The notes under the pieces: generated by a model
The model's input: only the letters and a program-made list of their open reading frames with translations
Database searches by the model: none
What the model was told of the DNA's origin: nothing
Position numbers and translations under genes: made by a program
Shown here: in pieces, positions 1 to 12,300 of the stretch
Layout of the letters: each line of letters starts with the position of its first letter
Position numbering within the stretch: the first letter of the stretch is position 1
Assembly: GCA_003117195.1 (NCBI GenBank)
Contig: BDSI01000107.1
Span: 1 to 64,000, forward strand
DNA from: Eudorina sp. 2006-703-Eu-15
Lineage: Eukaryota > Chlorophyta > Chlorophyceae > Chlamydomonadales > Volvocaceae
Reading direction: 5' to 3'
DNA: 64,000 bases

Positions 1-3000
1 GGGGGCGAGGGGGGGCCGAGGGGGGGGCCGGAGGGCCGGGGGGACGCGGGGGGGACGAGGGGTAATGGCGGGTTTCAGAGCCGCGCCGGGGGCGTACCTG
101 TGTGTTTTCTTGTGTATTTTCGATTTATAATGTTATATTATGACAATACAATTCATCCTGGCACAAAATGGGCGATTTTCAGTGTTTTCGTTTTCGTGCC
201 GTACGTCGGTCGGATCGGGGGTCGGATTGGGTTCGGGGTTTTTGGTGTTTGGGGGTCTGGAGGGTCCCGGAGTCGGGGGGCGAGGGGGGGCGAGGGGGGG
301 GCCGGAGGGGCCCGGGGGGACGCGGGGGGACGAGGGGTAATGGCGGGTTTCAGAGCCGCGCCGGGGGCGTACCTGTGTGTTTTCTTGTGTATTTTCGATT
401 TATAATGATATATTATGACAATACAATTCATCTGGCACAAAATGGGCGATTTTCAGTGTTTTCGTTTTTCGTGCCGTACGGTCGGGTCGGATCGGGGGTC
501 GGGATGGGTTTCGGGGTTTTTGGTGTTTGGGGGTCTGGGAGGGTCCCGGAGGTCGGGGGGCGAGGGGGGGCGAGGGGGGGGGCCGGAGGGGCCCGGGGGG
601 ACGCGGGGGGACGAGGGGTAATGGCGGGTTTCAGAGCCGCGCCGGGGCGTACCTGTGTGTTTTCTTGTGTATTTTCGATTTATAATGATATATTATGACA
701 ATACAATTCATCTGGCACAAAATGGGCGATTTTCAGTGTTTTCGTTTTTCGTGCCGTACGGTCGGGTCGGGTCGGGGGTCGGGATGGGGTTTCGATTTTT
801 GGTGTTTGGGGGTCTGGGAGGGTCCAGGAGGTCGGGGGGGCGAGATGGGGCGAGGGGGGGGCCGGAGGGCCCGGGGGGACGCGGGGGGGACGAGGGGTAA
901 TGGCGGGTTTCAGAGCCGCGCCGGGGGCGTACCTGTGTGTTTTCTTGTGTATTTTCGATTTATAATGTTATATTATGACAATACAATTCATCTGGCACAA
1001 AATGGGCGATTTTCAGTGTTTTCGTTTTTCGTGCCGTACGGTCGGGTTGGATCGGGGGTCGGGATTGGGTTTCGGGGTTTTTGGTGTTTGGGGGTCTGGA
1101 GGGTCCCGGAGGTCGGGGGGGCGAGGGGGGGCCGAGGGGGGGGCCGGAGGGGCCCGGGGGACGCGGCGGGGGACGAGGGGTAATGGCGGGTTTCAGAGCC
1201 GCGCCGGGGGCGTACCTGTGTGTTTTCTTGTGTATTTTCGATTTATAATGATATATTATGACAATACAATTCATCTGGCACAAAATGGGCGATTTTCAGT
1301 GTTTTCGTGTTTCGTGCCGTACTGTCGGGTCGGGTCGGGGGTCGGGATGGGGTTTCGATTTTTTGGTGTTTGGGGTTCTGGGAGGGTCGGGGGGGCGAGG
1401 GGGGCCGAGGGGGGGGGGCCGGAGGGGCCCGGGGGGACGCGGGGGGGACGAGGGGTAATGGCGGGTTTCAGAGCCGCGCCGGGGGCGTACCTGTGTGTTT
1501 TCTTGTGTATTTTCGATTTATAATGATATATTATGACAATACAATTCATCTGGCACAAAATGGGCGATTTTCAGTGTTTTCGTTTTTCGTGCCGTACTGT
1601 CGGGTCGGGTCGGGGGTCGGGATGGGGTTTCGGGGTTTTTGGTGTTTGGGGGTCTGGGAGGGTCCCGGAGGTCGGGGGGCGAGGGGGGCCGAGGGGGGGG
1701 GGCCGGAGGGCCCGGGGGACGCGGGGGGGACGAGGGGTAATGGCGGGTTTCAGAGCCGCGCCGGGGGCGTACCTGTGTGTTTTCTTGTGTATTTTCGATT
1801 TATAATGATATATTATGACAATACAATTCATCTGGCACAAAATGGGCGATTTTCAGTGTTTTCGTTTTTCGTGCCGTACGGTCGGGTCGGATCGGGGGTC
1901 GGAATGGGGTTTCGGGGTTTTTGGTGTTTGGGGGTCTGGGAGGGTCCCGGAGGTCGGGGGGGCGAGGGGGGCCGAGGGGGGGGGCCGGAGGGGCCCGGGG
2001 GACGCGGGGGGGACGAGGGGTAATGGCGGGTTTCAGAGCCGCGCCGGGGGCGTACCTGTGTGTTTTCTTGTGTATTTTCGATTTATAATGTTGTATTATG
2101 ACAATACAATTCATCTGGCACAAAATGGGCGATTTTCAGTGTTTTCGTTTTTCGTGCCGTACGGTCGGGTTGGATCGGGGGTCGGGATTGGGTTTCGGGG
2201 TTTTTGGTGTTTGGGGGTCTGGGAGGGTCCAGGAGGTCGGGGGGGCGAGGGGGGGCCGAGGGGGGGGCCGGAGGGGCCCGGGGGGACGCGGGGGGACGAG
2301 GGGTAATGGCGGGTTTCAGAGCCGCGCCGGGGGCGTACCTGCGTGTTTCTTGTGTATTTTCGATTTATAATGATATATTATGACAATACAATTCATCTGG
2401 CACAAAATGGGCGATTTTCAGTAATTTCGTGTTTCGTGCCGTACTGTCGGGTCGGGTCGGGGGTCGGGATGGGGTTTCGATTTTTTGGTGTTTGGGGGTC
2501 TGGGAGGGTCCAGGAGGTCGGGGGGGCGAGGGGGGGGGCCGGAGGGGCCCGGGGGGACGCGGGGGGGACGAGGGGTAATGGCGGGTTTCAGAGCCGCGCC
2601 GGGTGCGTACCTGTGTGTTTTCTTGTGTATTTTCGATTTATAATGTTATATTATGACAATACAATTCATCTGGCACAAAATGGGCGATTTTCAGTGTTTT
2701 CGTTTTTCGTGCCGTACGGTCGGGTCGGATCGGGGGTCGGGATTGGGTTTCGGGGTTTTTGGTGTTTGGGGGTCTGGGAGGGTCCCGGAGGTCGGGGGGG
2801 CGAGGGGGGGCCGAGGGGGGGGGCCGGAGGGGCCCGGGGGGACGCGGGGGGGACGAGGGGTAATGGCGGGTTTCAGAGCCGCGCCGGGGGCGTACCTGTG
2901 TGTTTTCTTGTGTATTTTCGATTTATAATGATATATTATGACAATACAATTCATCTGGCACAAAATGGGCGATTTTCAGTGTTTTCGTTTTTCGTGCCGT

Positions 3001-3589
3001 ACGGTCGGGTCGGATCGGGGGTCGGAATGGGGTTTCGGGGTTTTTGGTGTTTGGGGGTCTGGGAGGGTCCCGGAGGTCGGGGGGGCGAGGGGGGGCCGAG
3101 GGGGGGGGCCGGAGGGGCCCGGGGGACGCGGGGGGGACGAGGGGTAATGGCGGGTTTCAGAGCCGCGCCGGGGGCGTACCTGTGTGTTTTCTTGTGTATT
3201 TTCGATTTATAATGATATATTATGACAATACAATTCATCTGGCACAAAATGGGCGATTTTCAGTGTTTTCGTTTTTCGTGCCGTACGGTCGGGTCGGGTC
3301 GGGGGTCGGGATGGGGTTTCGATTTTTTGGTGTTTGGGGGTCTGGGAGGGTCCAGGAGGTCGGGGGGGCGAGATGGGGCCGAGGGGGGGCCGGAGGGGCC
3401 CGGGGGGACGCGGGGGGGACGAGGGGTAATGGCGGGTTTCAGAGCCGCGCCGGGGGCGTACCTGTGTGTTTTCTTGTGTATTTTCGATTTATAATGATAT
3501 ATTATGACAATACAATTCATCTGGCACAAAATGGGCGATTTTCAGTGTTTTCGTTTTTCGTGCCGTACGGTCGGGTCGGATCGGGGGTC
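1..3589. repeat. ~280-bp tandem satellite array (left end open)
   Basis: Thirteen anchors of the sequence TAATGGCGGGTTTCAGAGCC start at 63, 338, 619, 898, 1181, 1456, 1738, 2021, 2304, 2576, 2861, 3145 and 3427, giving periods of 272-285 bp. Each monomer has an AT-rich half (TTTATAATGATATATTATGA, then ACAAAATGGGCGATTTTCAG) and a very G-rich half of GGGGGCGAGG/GGCCGAGGGG runs that could form G-quadruplexes. The array runs off the left edge and stops abruptly near 3589, inside the GGTCGGATCGGGGGTC part of a monomer. Open frames across it are repeat artefacts: the period varies and is usually not a multiple of three. Nothing shows a coding function. Confidence 0.97.
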
Positions 3590-4268
3590 CCGTATGCAGG
3601 GGTGTCGGCAGGCCTTCAAAAGGTGGGTCGCGCTAGTTCTTTGGATTATTTCCTTAGTCCTTGTCCAGGTGGGCCAGGACCCAGGAGCCATCATTTCGGC
3701 ACTCTCCTAGAGGTCCTAGCAGTGAGTCAGGCTAACCGCCTGTCCTCCTTTGTCTTCCCTTCATGTCCACCCGAGAGGCGAGGGTCAGTTTGTTCAGTTT
3801 CTGGTTTCATTGGTTAGTCACGGCTGCTTGCTGCGCTGTATGTTCTGCCCTCGAGTGTGCAGCCGCTGAAACCTTGGTTGTGGACCTGGCGCCTGTCCTC
3901 TTGTCCTGCCTCTTTTGTTGTGCCCGCTGGTCCCACGGGACCATCCTGCTCCATGAAGCATCAACCTCAAGCTGGTGTGCCTGTCGAGCTTGCTGGGGTT
4001 TTGACGTGGCCCATCGAAATGGTGAGGCCACAGAAATTGAGGCGAAAATGTTGGGATGATGTCGTGTTCCTCTGGCAGCACCCACCGCCTGGCTGGTGAC
4101 ACGTTCAAATCCCGAGAGCACTGTCGGACGGCAGGGGCATGTACTGGGCGACTTCTATTCGTGAATGACACAGGGTGCAACGCAGGGGGTTCATCCTGAT
4201 GCAACGAAGCGGCAACCCACGCTCCCGCCACTGGTCGTGTGCTCCCTCGTGCCACTGGCGCTAGATTG
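3590..4268. other. Unique sequence between satellite and rhodanese gene 3' end
   Basis: About 680 bp of non-repetitive DNA begins at the sharp satellite boundary. No exon with supporting splice sites and no RNA gene was recognised. It lies just downstream of the candidate poly(A) signal of the minus-strand rhodanese gene. Confidence 0.5.
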
Positions 4269-4273
4269 TTACA
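4269..4273 (-). terminator. Candidate TGTAA polyadenylation signal of rhodanese gene
   Basis: TGTAA on the minus strand, about 545 nt past the stop codon at 4817. TGTAA is the usual polyadenylation signal of chlamydomonadalean algae. The distance fits a typical 3' UTR, but the pentamer is short and could be chance. Confidence 0.5.
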
Positions 4274-4816
4274 CCACGTGTGACATGGCAGCGTATGTGG
4301 TGGGTCAATACAACCCTCAGGCGTCTTAGGCCCCCGTCGGTGCACTCGGAACGAGCTGCCCCCAAATAATGCAGCATCGCCGCATGACACTCCTTGGCTG
4401 GCAGCCACAACGATCCTGCTGCGAGACCTGTGGGCCTGGTCTCTTCTTTCACAGAAGGGGGCCTCCCTGGTCCGCATCATGACAGTTTGACACCCCTGGG
4501 AGGCGCGTGGGGCCCTCTAGACCTCGGGGCCCTAACCTCCGGAGACTTAAGCAACAGTATCCGTCCGCCATCCCGCCGCCGCATCGCATCCATCCACACC
4601 GCCGCGCTCCACAAAGCCTCCAAGTGTACATTACGGCTGGTTCCGCCGATACGGATCAAATACCCGCACGGACGCAATCCGGAACGGAACAAACGAACGA
4701 CAACAGATTGCCGCCCGCCCGCTCAGCCCGCTCCTCTCCCGCCCTTAGTCAGGCCCCGATCGACCTCCCTCCACCGCGCTGCCTCACCCTCCTCCACTCG
4801 GGCAGGATGGGCCGCC

Positions 4817-7800
4817 TCACTTGCGGCCTGATCCGCTCCTGGATGAGACAGACACAAGCTCCCGACTGCCCACCCTGGAGCTCGAGGTACCCTTGGAGGT
4901 GCCCCTGGAGCTGGACGTCGTAACCTTCGAGCTCGAGGTTGCTTTCGAGCTTGAGGTGGCACTGCGGCCGCGGCTGCTTGCAGCGGAGGTCGCCGCGGCC
5001 TCGGAGGAATCCGAGAGCGGCAGGCCCGCGCGCTGCCAGTCGCCCAGGCCCCCCTGCGGCCGTGGCAAGGTGAAAGGGCGGGGGGGGTTTGCGGAGAGGG
5101 TTTGGAGCTGGACATGACAGCTGCTCGCGGTCGTTCTCTCCTCTGCCGTACACCGTACCTTCATGTGCAGGATCTTGCCGTACCCAGCCTGCTGCAGGTA
5201 GTACACGGCCTTCAGGCTCCTGCACAGCAAGCAAACAGGCAAGGAACAGCAAGGCGCCCCCTCATACCAGTGTGACGACGTAGCCCACTCACCCGGGCCC
5301 CTCCTCGGGCTCCCTTTCGTCGCAGCGACCCCCTCATGTCGATAAAGACAGTGAAACCGCGAAACGTCACAGCCGTAAGAGTCGCAGCCATCCCTCCCCG
5401 GGTTCTTCTCGGGGACTGTCTCGCGGCGGCCGAGTGCAGCATCCAGGTACCCGGCAGGTGCCGGTGCATGAGAATGCACCTGTAGCCATACCAGGACCGA
5501 CCGCAGTACAACAATATGTTCTGGATCAGAACGTATTGTCGTACTGCGGTCGGTCCTGGTATGGCTACAGGTACACATCAGAACTTCTGATGTGTGACCC
5601 AGTGAGCAGTGACACATGACTGCAGCCCGACCTCCCCTGCCCGGGCCCCAGCCTCTGGCCCTGCCCTGGTCCCGAGGGCATTCCCACCAAGGCCGATGGT
5701 TATAGAATACCTAATATTCTCAATGTCAATATTCTCCCCATAAGTACAACTCCAGGAAGCCAGCCCGGGCCCCCTCACACCATTCCCTAGATTCCTCAAC
5801 AGGGGTTGCCTCCCCGCCAGCGGCAGGCGGCGGCTCCCTACAACGACCCACCTGGACTGGAAGCCGAACTGGGTGCCCGGCTTGTTGTCCAGGGAACCCC
5901 CGCTCTCGCACAGCACAACCACCTGCGGCCGGCGCGGGTCGAATCGGGGACCGGGGTAAGGGTGACAACCGGAGACAAGCCACCCGCGGGGATCAGGGAA
6001 GGAGAAAATGGAGAGGGGAGGAGGTAGCACAAACAGGGGTATCGAGCAAGCTGCGCCGCCGGTGCGCGCAAGTAAGGGGGGCGGATCGCAGGCGACCGTG
6101 AGGCTGGGGAACAAGGAGGCGCAGTGAGATCCGGCAGGGGCCGAGGTCGTCTCCCGTTGTCGGCGGCTTCCGAGTGGGTGTGTGGGTGGTGTCCGATGTC
6201 AGAGTTGAGCACCTGCCCGACTCGCACTTAGCCCCGCACCTGAACCCCGCCTCCCGCGAATGATTTCTATCTAGACAATCACCGGTTAGTTGCCTGTGGT
6301 ATCGGTACGGACAGGACAGGGCAAGTAATCAGGGAAGCAGGGCTGCTGCCCAGTCCTGCCCTGCCCTGTTGATGAGCTGTCCGGCGCTCCACACGAGACG
6401 GTCTGTGGCCGCATGTTCGCTGCTCCGCTCGTGCAACATAGTCACTGATCAGGCCGAGTCCGTAAATGATGGTAGGCTCGTGGGTGTCCCCGCCCTCGCG
6501 CCCGACCTCCCTCCCGTGTCGACCACCTCCTGTCACCTTCCTCCCCCGGCCCTGACCAGCCCCCCCCCACACACACACCTCCTTGTTCTTGGGAATATTG
6601 GCCGCCACCTCCTGCAAGAAAGTAGGGTTGAGCTCTGCCGCCAATCGACCACCAGCCATAGGGGAAAGGGGGGAAGCAAAGGGGTAACGAACGGGGAACC
6701 AAATTGTGGTTGGACAGGGGGTGTGTGTCCAGTGGCGTCCTTGTTTAAAAGCTGATCAGCCACACCGCCAGCGACCGACCCACCGGTTCCAAAGATGCCG
6801 AAGAACGCAAATCCCGCCCGGCGGATGTTGGAAGCCAGGTCCCAGCCAGCGATGGGCCGGTAGAGGGGCACATTGACGGAGGGCACCGGGGAGCGCGCGT
6901 CGTACTTGTCCGCCAACCGCACATCCAAGATCACGGCGCTGAGAGGGGGATGAGGGGCACAGTGTTCGGAGGAGCGTCAGGAGGGCGTGGGAGGTTGCGA
7001 CGCCCGCGAGCCTACATCCCCGGCCACACGTTCAGGACGGCCAGGGCTGAGGTTGGGATGTGGGGGATTGCCGGCTGTTGTGCTGCGCGACTGTAAACCC
7101 CAGATACACACACCGCCCCCCAACCCCAACCCCGCAGTCTGCCCTTGGTAGTGCTGCGTTGTACTTCAGCGCTCGCGCCCATCCATATCTTTCTTCCTCT
7201 CACCCCTTCTTGGCCTTGGCGTACGCCTCCTCCGGGGTCACCGTCTTGACCCCCCTGCTGCTCAGCGCCGTGTACATGTCCTTCCAGTCTACCGGCTCCT
7301 ACGGAGAGCGGAGGCGCGGATCAGGGACGGAGAACGGTGGGGACGGAGGACCGTGGGGACGGAGAAGCGGTCAGGCGGGGGACCGCCCTGTCCACGACCG
7401 TCAGAGTGGTGAGTGTAGGGTGGATGACGACAGGCTGGTGTTCCGATGGTGGTGTAATGAGAGGTATCACATCTCATTGCGATGTCCATGCCGCGAGGCA
7501 GCCGACAGGTCCCGCAGATGAGTGCGGCAAAGAACACCAATCCACGCCGGCAAACGCATCCCGTGTAGGCGACAACGAGCACCAGCCGCTGGGCTGCGTA
7601 TCGGGCTGCGTGTTGGGCTGCGTGTTGGGCTGCGTGTGCGATGGCGTCCTGGGATTGCGGCGCTGCTAACTCCCCGTTTCAATCAACGTACGCCTCAACG
7701 AGTCCCCATTGACGCGGATCCAGAGGTCAGCTGGTTGGGCTTAGGGGAGGGACTCTAGGGGTTGCACGTTCGGAAACGAAGCCTCTGCTTGGAGCTGCCG

Positions 7801-10200
7801 GGCTAGCTGGCCTGGACTTCGCCCGCAGCGGCCGCTTCTGACCACGTCGTGTTCTTAAGTGTGATTCGCGACCCAGTGACGAGTGGCAACGCTGCATGGG
7901 CCGTGCACCCGCTCACCACACGACCACCCACCCGTCCGCCCACATACCCACCCACCCGTCCGCCCATCCGCCCACCCACCAGTCCGCCACCAGCCCGCCC
8001 ACCAGTCCGCCCGCCCACCAGTCCGCCCGCCCACCAGTCCGCCCGCCCACCCGCCCGGCCGAGGGTCCGGTCCTGTCCGCCCACCTTGAACGCGTCCCGG
8101 AAGCGCGGCGCCACAAAGAACGTCGCAATAAAGGACGCCGCCGCAGCGCCCAGGGCCCCGTACGTCACGGTCTCTGCAGAGGGCCCCTCCCCACCGGAGG
8201 GCAGACCCGCCGTCAGACCCCCCAGCAGCGCCGGCAGGTCCAGGGAGGGCACAGTCGCCGCCGCCGTCGAAGCTGCCGCCGCCGCCGCCGTCGACTCAGA
8301 TGGTTCCACGACGGCCAGGGGCGCCGCCGCAGAGGTGACCTCGAGCGTCGGCTCGACGATGGCCGGCGCCGCAGCCTCCAACGGCACTGCCGCCGCCGCC
8401 TCCGGCGCCGCCGACGACGGGGACGCGTCCAACACGAGTTCATCCAGCACTGCCTCAGCGGCCACCGCTGGGACGGACTCAAGGGGGATGGGCTCGGGCT
8501 CAGCCGCGGGAGCCTCAGCCGCGGCGGCGGCGGCGGCGGCCGCGACTTGCTGCTCCTGGTCGGCAGTGGCCTCCACCGCCGCCACGGCTTGCTCCTCAAC
8601 CGCCACCGCCGCGGCCTCCTCCACAGCCTGCACCGGCACCGGCACCTCAACGGCCGACGCGCCCTGTGCCTGCACCGCCTCCTCCACCACACTGGCCGCC
8701 AGGGCCTCCTCCACAGCCTCGCTGCTGGCAGCTGGACCCGAGGCCAGGGCCTCCGCCTCGGCTGCCAGAGCCTCGGCCTCCACGGCGGCGGCGACGGTGG
8801 CGTCCGGCGCCAACACCACGTCCACACCCTTCGTGGACGCAGTCGCCTCAGCCGCCTCAGACACCACAGCCGCCTCAGCCTCCACAGCCGCCTCAGCCTC
8901 CACAGCCGCCTCAGCCTCCACAGCCGCCTCAGCCGCCACCTCCTCAGCGAGCGAGGCGGTCACGACGTCCGCGACGACGACCTCGGCCGACTCCGGGACC
9001 TCCTCCAGCACCACCACAGCTGCGGTCGGGGCCAAATAGGCCAAATTGGACGAATTAGAGGACCGTCAGTGAGGACGACTGGCCCCAGGGAAAGCGCTTC
9101 GCAAGGGGATAACGAGGGGTAACACGACGAAGCCCCGTCCTCCTCGTGATTGAGGTTGTGGCGGCCCGCCCCTGCACCCTCGGACACCCACCGGGTGACA
9201 TCTCTCCCGCATTGCGCGAGTTCAGGGGAATAGGTTTGGGGGATGACCGGGGGACTCAGAGAAGGAGCAGGTATGTGTGGGCAGGGTTGCACGAGGGGTT
9301 CACACCGGCGCGTTTGGACTGCCCAAACTTGAGCGGTCCCTCACCTGGGGCCTCCGCGACCGGCGCCTCGACCTGAAGGGGCGTGTTGGCGAGGCATCAG
9401 GTGGTAACAGGTCAGGAGGGGGAACCCGACGCCGCTAGGGGGCCGGCAGCCAGCGACAAGGCACTTGGCCGTACATGGCCGCACGGCAATGTGCAAATTG
9501 CCGTCTATGTCCCCCACGCCTCCATGATTTTACGGAAACCTCCTTTCAAATTCCTTATCATCATTCATGGCCTGCATAACCGCCATGGGTTTACGCACGC
9601 AAGCGAAGACGCGACAGGCGCGTCTTCAGGCGCCGGGTTGCGTACCTCAAGAGTGGGCGCCTCAATGCTGTTGAGTCCTGGGAATATGGTGAAAAAAGGG
9701 GCAACAAGTTGTTATCAAACGCACCCGCTGCTATGGCGTTCCATCGCCTAGTGGACACAGCGTCAGCTCTTCACACGTTAATACACCCGATCGGTAATTC
9801 CACTATCCAAGAAAGATCGTTTCCAGATATTATAACACTTCGTGAACCCTGACACCGATCCGTGCCCGACTTCCCTGATATGCTTGCACGAGTCGACAAC
9901 ATCGGCAACACCCTTACCGTCAATCGCAACGGGCGACACAACCTCAACCTCCGCGGAGACAGTAGTTGCCGGGGCGTCAATTGCATCCTCCGCGAACGCC
10001 GGCGACGCAGACGCCACTGTCACAAGGGCAGATGTGAGGACAGAAGCCAGGGCCACGGCCTGCTGATCTTTCCAGCCCTGTGCCTCATGAGCCGAAATCA
10101 AAGATCGGGTAACAACACATCCCCGCTGGGCTGAAGGGAGCTTGGCGGCCTTCAGGCCCGCCCGTTGAAGACCGGATGCCGTTTTGAGTGTAGGCTGCAT
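4817..10200 (-). CDS. Rhodanese-domain protein, probably plastid/thylakoid (10 exons, 650 aa)
   Basis: Exons: 10200-9918, 9677-9646, 9372-9345, 9019-8085, 7298-7204, 6938-6784, 6634-6579, 5922-5852, 5219-5159, 5053-4817; all phases agree. The N-terminus (ATG at 10200) is basic and Ser/Ala-rich, then a hydrophobic stretch ends in SASPAFA, like a bipartite plastid-lumen signal. Residues ~100-390 are Ala/Val/Glu-rich with EAAVEA repeats. A single membrane span (AAAASFIATFFV) lies near residue 410. The rhodanese domain follows: VILDVR near 460, then FFGIFGTELNP, then the active-site loop VVVLCESGGS with Cys533, and GGLGDW near 573. A Ser/Thr-rich tail ends the protein. Rhodanese folds transfer sulfur or act as thylakoid scaffolds; the intact Cys suggests possible catalysis, unlike the plant calcium sensor CAS, which by my recollection lacks it. 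Substrate and exact orthologue are unknown. Confidence 0.88.
5335..5370 (-). repeat. Intron block B copy (rhodanese intron 8)
   Basis: In sense orientation it reads GTGACGTTTCGCGGTTTCAC then TGTCTTTATCGACATG. The same block occurs in five other introns of the window, always in the transcribed orientation. It sits in the 3' half of the intron 5851-5220, next to a hairpin cluster. Confidence 0.8.
5463..5595. repeat. Cluster of three adjacent inverted repeats in rhodanese intron 8
   Basis: Three hairpins sit end to end. 5463-5480 has 7-bp arms GGTGCAT/ATGCACC. 5478-5572 has 46-bp arms (5478-5523 and 5527-5572) with a 3-nt loop and only two mismatches. 5573-5595 has 11-bp arms ACACATCAGAA/TTCTGATGTGT around one base. 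In RNA the central one would be an almost perfect stem of the size seen in algal miRNA-like precursors; it could equally be a short foldback element. No terminal direct repeats were checked. Confidence 0.85.
7925..8066. repeat. CCCACCAGTCCGCCCG minisatellite in rhodanese intron 4
   Basis: Imperfect tandem units of CCCACCAGTCCGCC / CCCACCCGTCCGCC fill the donor end of the intron 8084-7299. On the transcribed strand this gives GGCGGACTGGTGGGCGGGC repeats. No coding role. Confidence 0.85.
8863..8937 (-). repeat. In-frame 18-bp coding repeat (EAAVEA) in rhodanese gene
   Basis: About four tandem copies of TCCACAGCCGCCTCAGCC, read on the minus strand as Glu/Ala/Val repeats within exon 4. The period is a multiple of three, so copy number can change without breaking the frame. 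Confidence 0.85.
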
Positions 10201-11255
10201 GATTGCCGAATGTATTCAGCGAATCAACCTAAAGGATGTGGTAAGGGGCATGAAGGAGTAATTTGTAGGAGGTTTGGCTGCTTACTCGGGCACCGCTGAG
10301 CCCCTGATTTAGAAGCTCCGAAGCCATGCAACCCCCATCATTCGTCGCCACCTCTAATAGGACTTTTTTTTGCAAATATAAAATACGATGCAGAATTCCA
10401 ATATGTCGGATGATAATGACTGCGTCCCCTGTGTGGTCGTAAACACCGTGCCTGTGGGCCCCGGTTGGCCTGTTTCGAACAATATAAAAATATATATTTT
10501 ACATACACACATTTAAACTTTTGGATGAAGACAACTGCTTGCCACCTGCAAGGCCCCGTGTAAGCCCTAAAAAACCAGTTCGCCGTAGCAAAGGTCCAGC
10601 ATTTCAGGATCACGTTGCTGGCTTTCTCCAGCGGGCTGGTGAAGAGTCGCAGATGACATCGTTTGCGGCGCGCCAGGGACTGGGCCGAATTAGTAACACC
10701 ACCAGAGGCATATTGTTGAACCCCGGGGTACGCACTGGGATACATTTTAATACGGCGTGCCTCTTGCCCGGACCCCTGCGGACCTCCCAACGTTCAGCTC
10801 TGGTCCAAAGTGCCACAGCGCCAGATGATGCTGCCAAAGTCACGCGCGACACGCGGCAATAACAGCCGGCGCAGAAGACTCGTGTGGTTGTCGTACGAAC
10901 GGTGGACCCTTGGGCCCGACTATAACGGCACGGCGGCCGTGTTCCAAACCGTCCCCGACGAGCAAGTCGATCCCCCTTGGTGGTCGGCACTAGCCGAGGC
11001 CTTCTACACAGAAGAAAGAACCCAACACCAGGGGGAGCGGATGAGGTACCACAGGACGCATAGAAAACCCTGAAACCAGACCAATCCGCCAAGCCGATGC
11101 GCGGGGCTCCCCTAGAACACCGCCACCCCCCCCCCCACTACCTGGTCGAAGAGCCCACTCGAAATGTGGCCCCCCGCACTGCAGCACGATGGACCCCGGC
11201 ACGCACCTCCAAGCTATATACGGTACGTCAATCCAGCGTAGTCCGTGTCCAGACC
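10201..11255. other. Upstream region of rhodanese gene
   Basis: Non-coding as far as I can see. It has AT-rich patches at ~10369-10386 and ~10480-10510 (ATATAAAAATATATATTTTA) in otherwise GC-rich DNA. This probably holds the minus-strand promoter of the rhodanese gene, but no convincing TATA box at a normal distance was found. Confidence 0.4.
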
Positions 11256-11260
11256 TTACA
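11256..11260 (-). terminator. Possible TGTAA polyadenylation signal of SprT-like gene
   Basis: TGTAA on the minus strand about 1 kb past the SprT gene stop at 12301. This implies a long 3' UTR. No closer TGTAA was noticed between 11260 and 12300, and the intervening DNA shows no exon. Confidence 0.3.
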
Positions 11261-12300
11261 TCCTGAAACCACGTTGATTGCAGCCGCAGGCACTGGCGGG
11301 GCACACGGTAACGAATATCTGGACCGCCCCGACCGGCCTGATGACCTACCTCTTCCTCTGTGCTCAATCACTCACATGCGCCTTACCCCCGGACGAAACT
11401 ACTAGCTATGGCGTCACGGTATAAGTCAGATCCGCATAAACACGCATGCCGCATGCGCAGTATTCCACCTCAAAACTTGAATCGTTCAGTGCGTCGTCCG
11501 CTATCGAGCGCCCCCCACCCGCAGTTTGCTCGCTATCCTCATCCGCATCGCTCAGCAGACTTTCAGGGGTAGCTTCGTTTACTGGGTGCGCCATCGCTTT
11601 CCTTCCCGTACCTAAACTTCTACACCAAGTACCGTCAATACATGGTGATTGACGTCACATGCATCATCACGCCCATAATCCATTCCTCCATTCGTCAATT
11701 TTTCCATTCATTTATAACACCGATCAAAGGAAACTCGAGACGAACCGCGCTTCTTGTCCTGCGGAAAGGCACGCGTGGTCCATTCGATGAGGGACCGACA
11801 CCCAGCGGTGCCCGGAACTTGCACGCATTCAGAATTTGAGATGATTTCGCTCCATATCGGAAGCGGTCAACCATGCATACTCCTTAAATCCCGCAGGTCC
11901 TGCCCCGGACTCAACCCTGTCCCCCCACCCCGCCCCACACACGGACAGATCTCCCGAACACCGATTGAGGGGCTCGCTCGCAGCTCTTGCACCACATGCA
12001 CACACCCTGCTCTGCGCCCTCGTGGGCCGCAGCGCAGCTTGTGACCTGCCTCGCTAGTCCCACCACCAGTTCGCCATTGAAAATTCGATAACTCTCGCAC
12101 AGTGGCTTGCCGCGATATCTTCTTGCCCGTGCTTGCCGCGATATCGTCTCTTCGCTGACCTAATTGCGCTCAGACGTCACGTGTGCTGCGCCGCCCTGGC
12201 CCCGCACCGTGACTCGCTCGCCCTCGGCGTCCAACCGCCCATCAGCAAACCTTTGGGACGCCGCTAGTGAACGTCCACCGCTCCGCTACTGTCATCACCG

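Noticed and set aside
100..3212. Many long open frames (66-289 codons) across the satellite, on both strands
   Set aside because: They follow the repeat, begin mostly at non-ATG codons, change frame from monomer to monomer and encode only Gly/Arg or Phe/Val-rich repeats.
7849..9122. Plus-strand open frames of about 400 codons
   Set aside because: Antisense shadow of the GC-rich, Ala-coding exon 4 of the rhodanese gene; no splice or family support.
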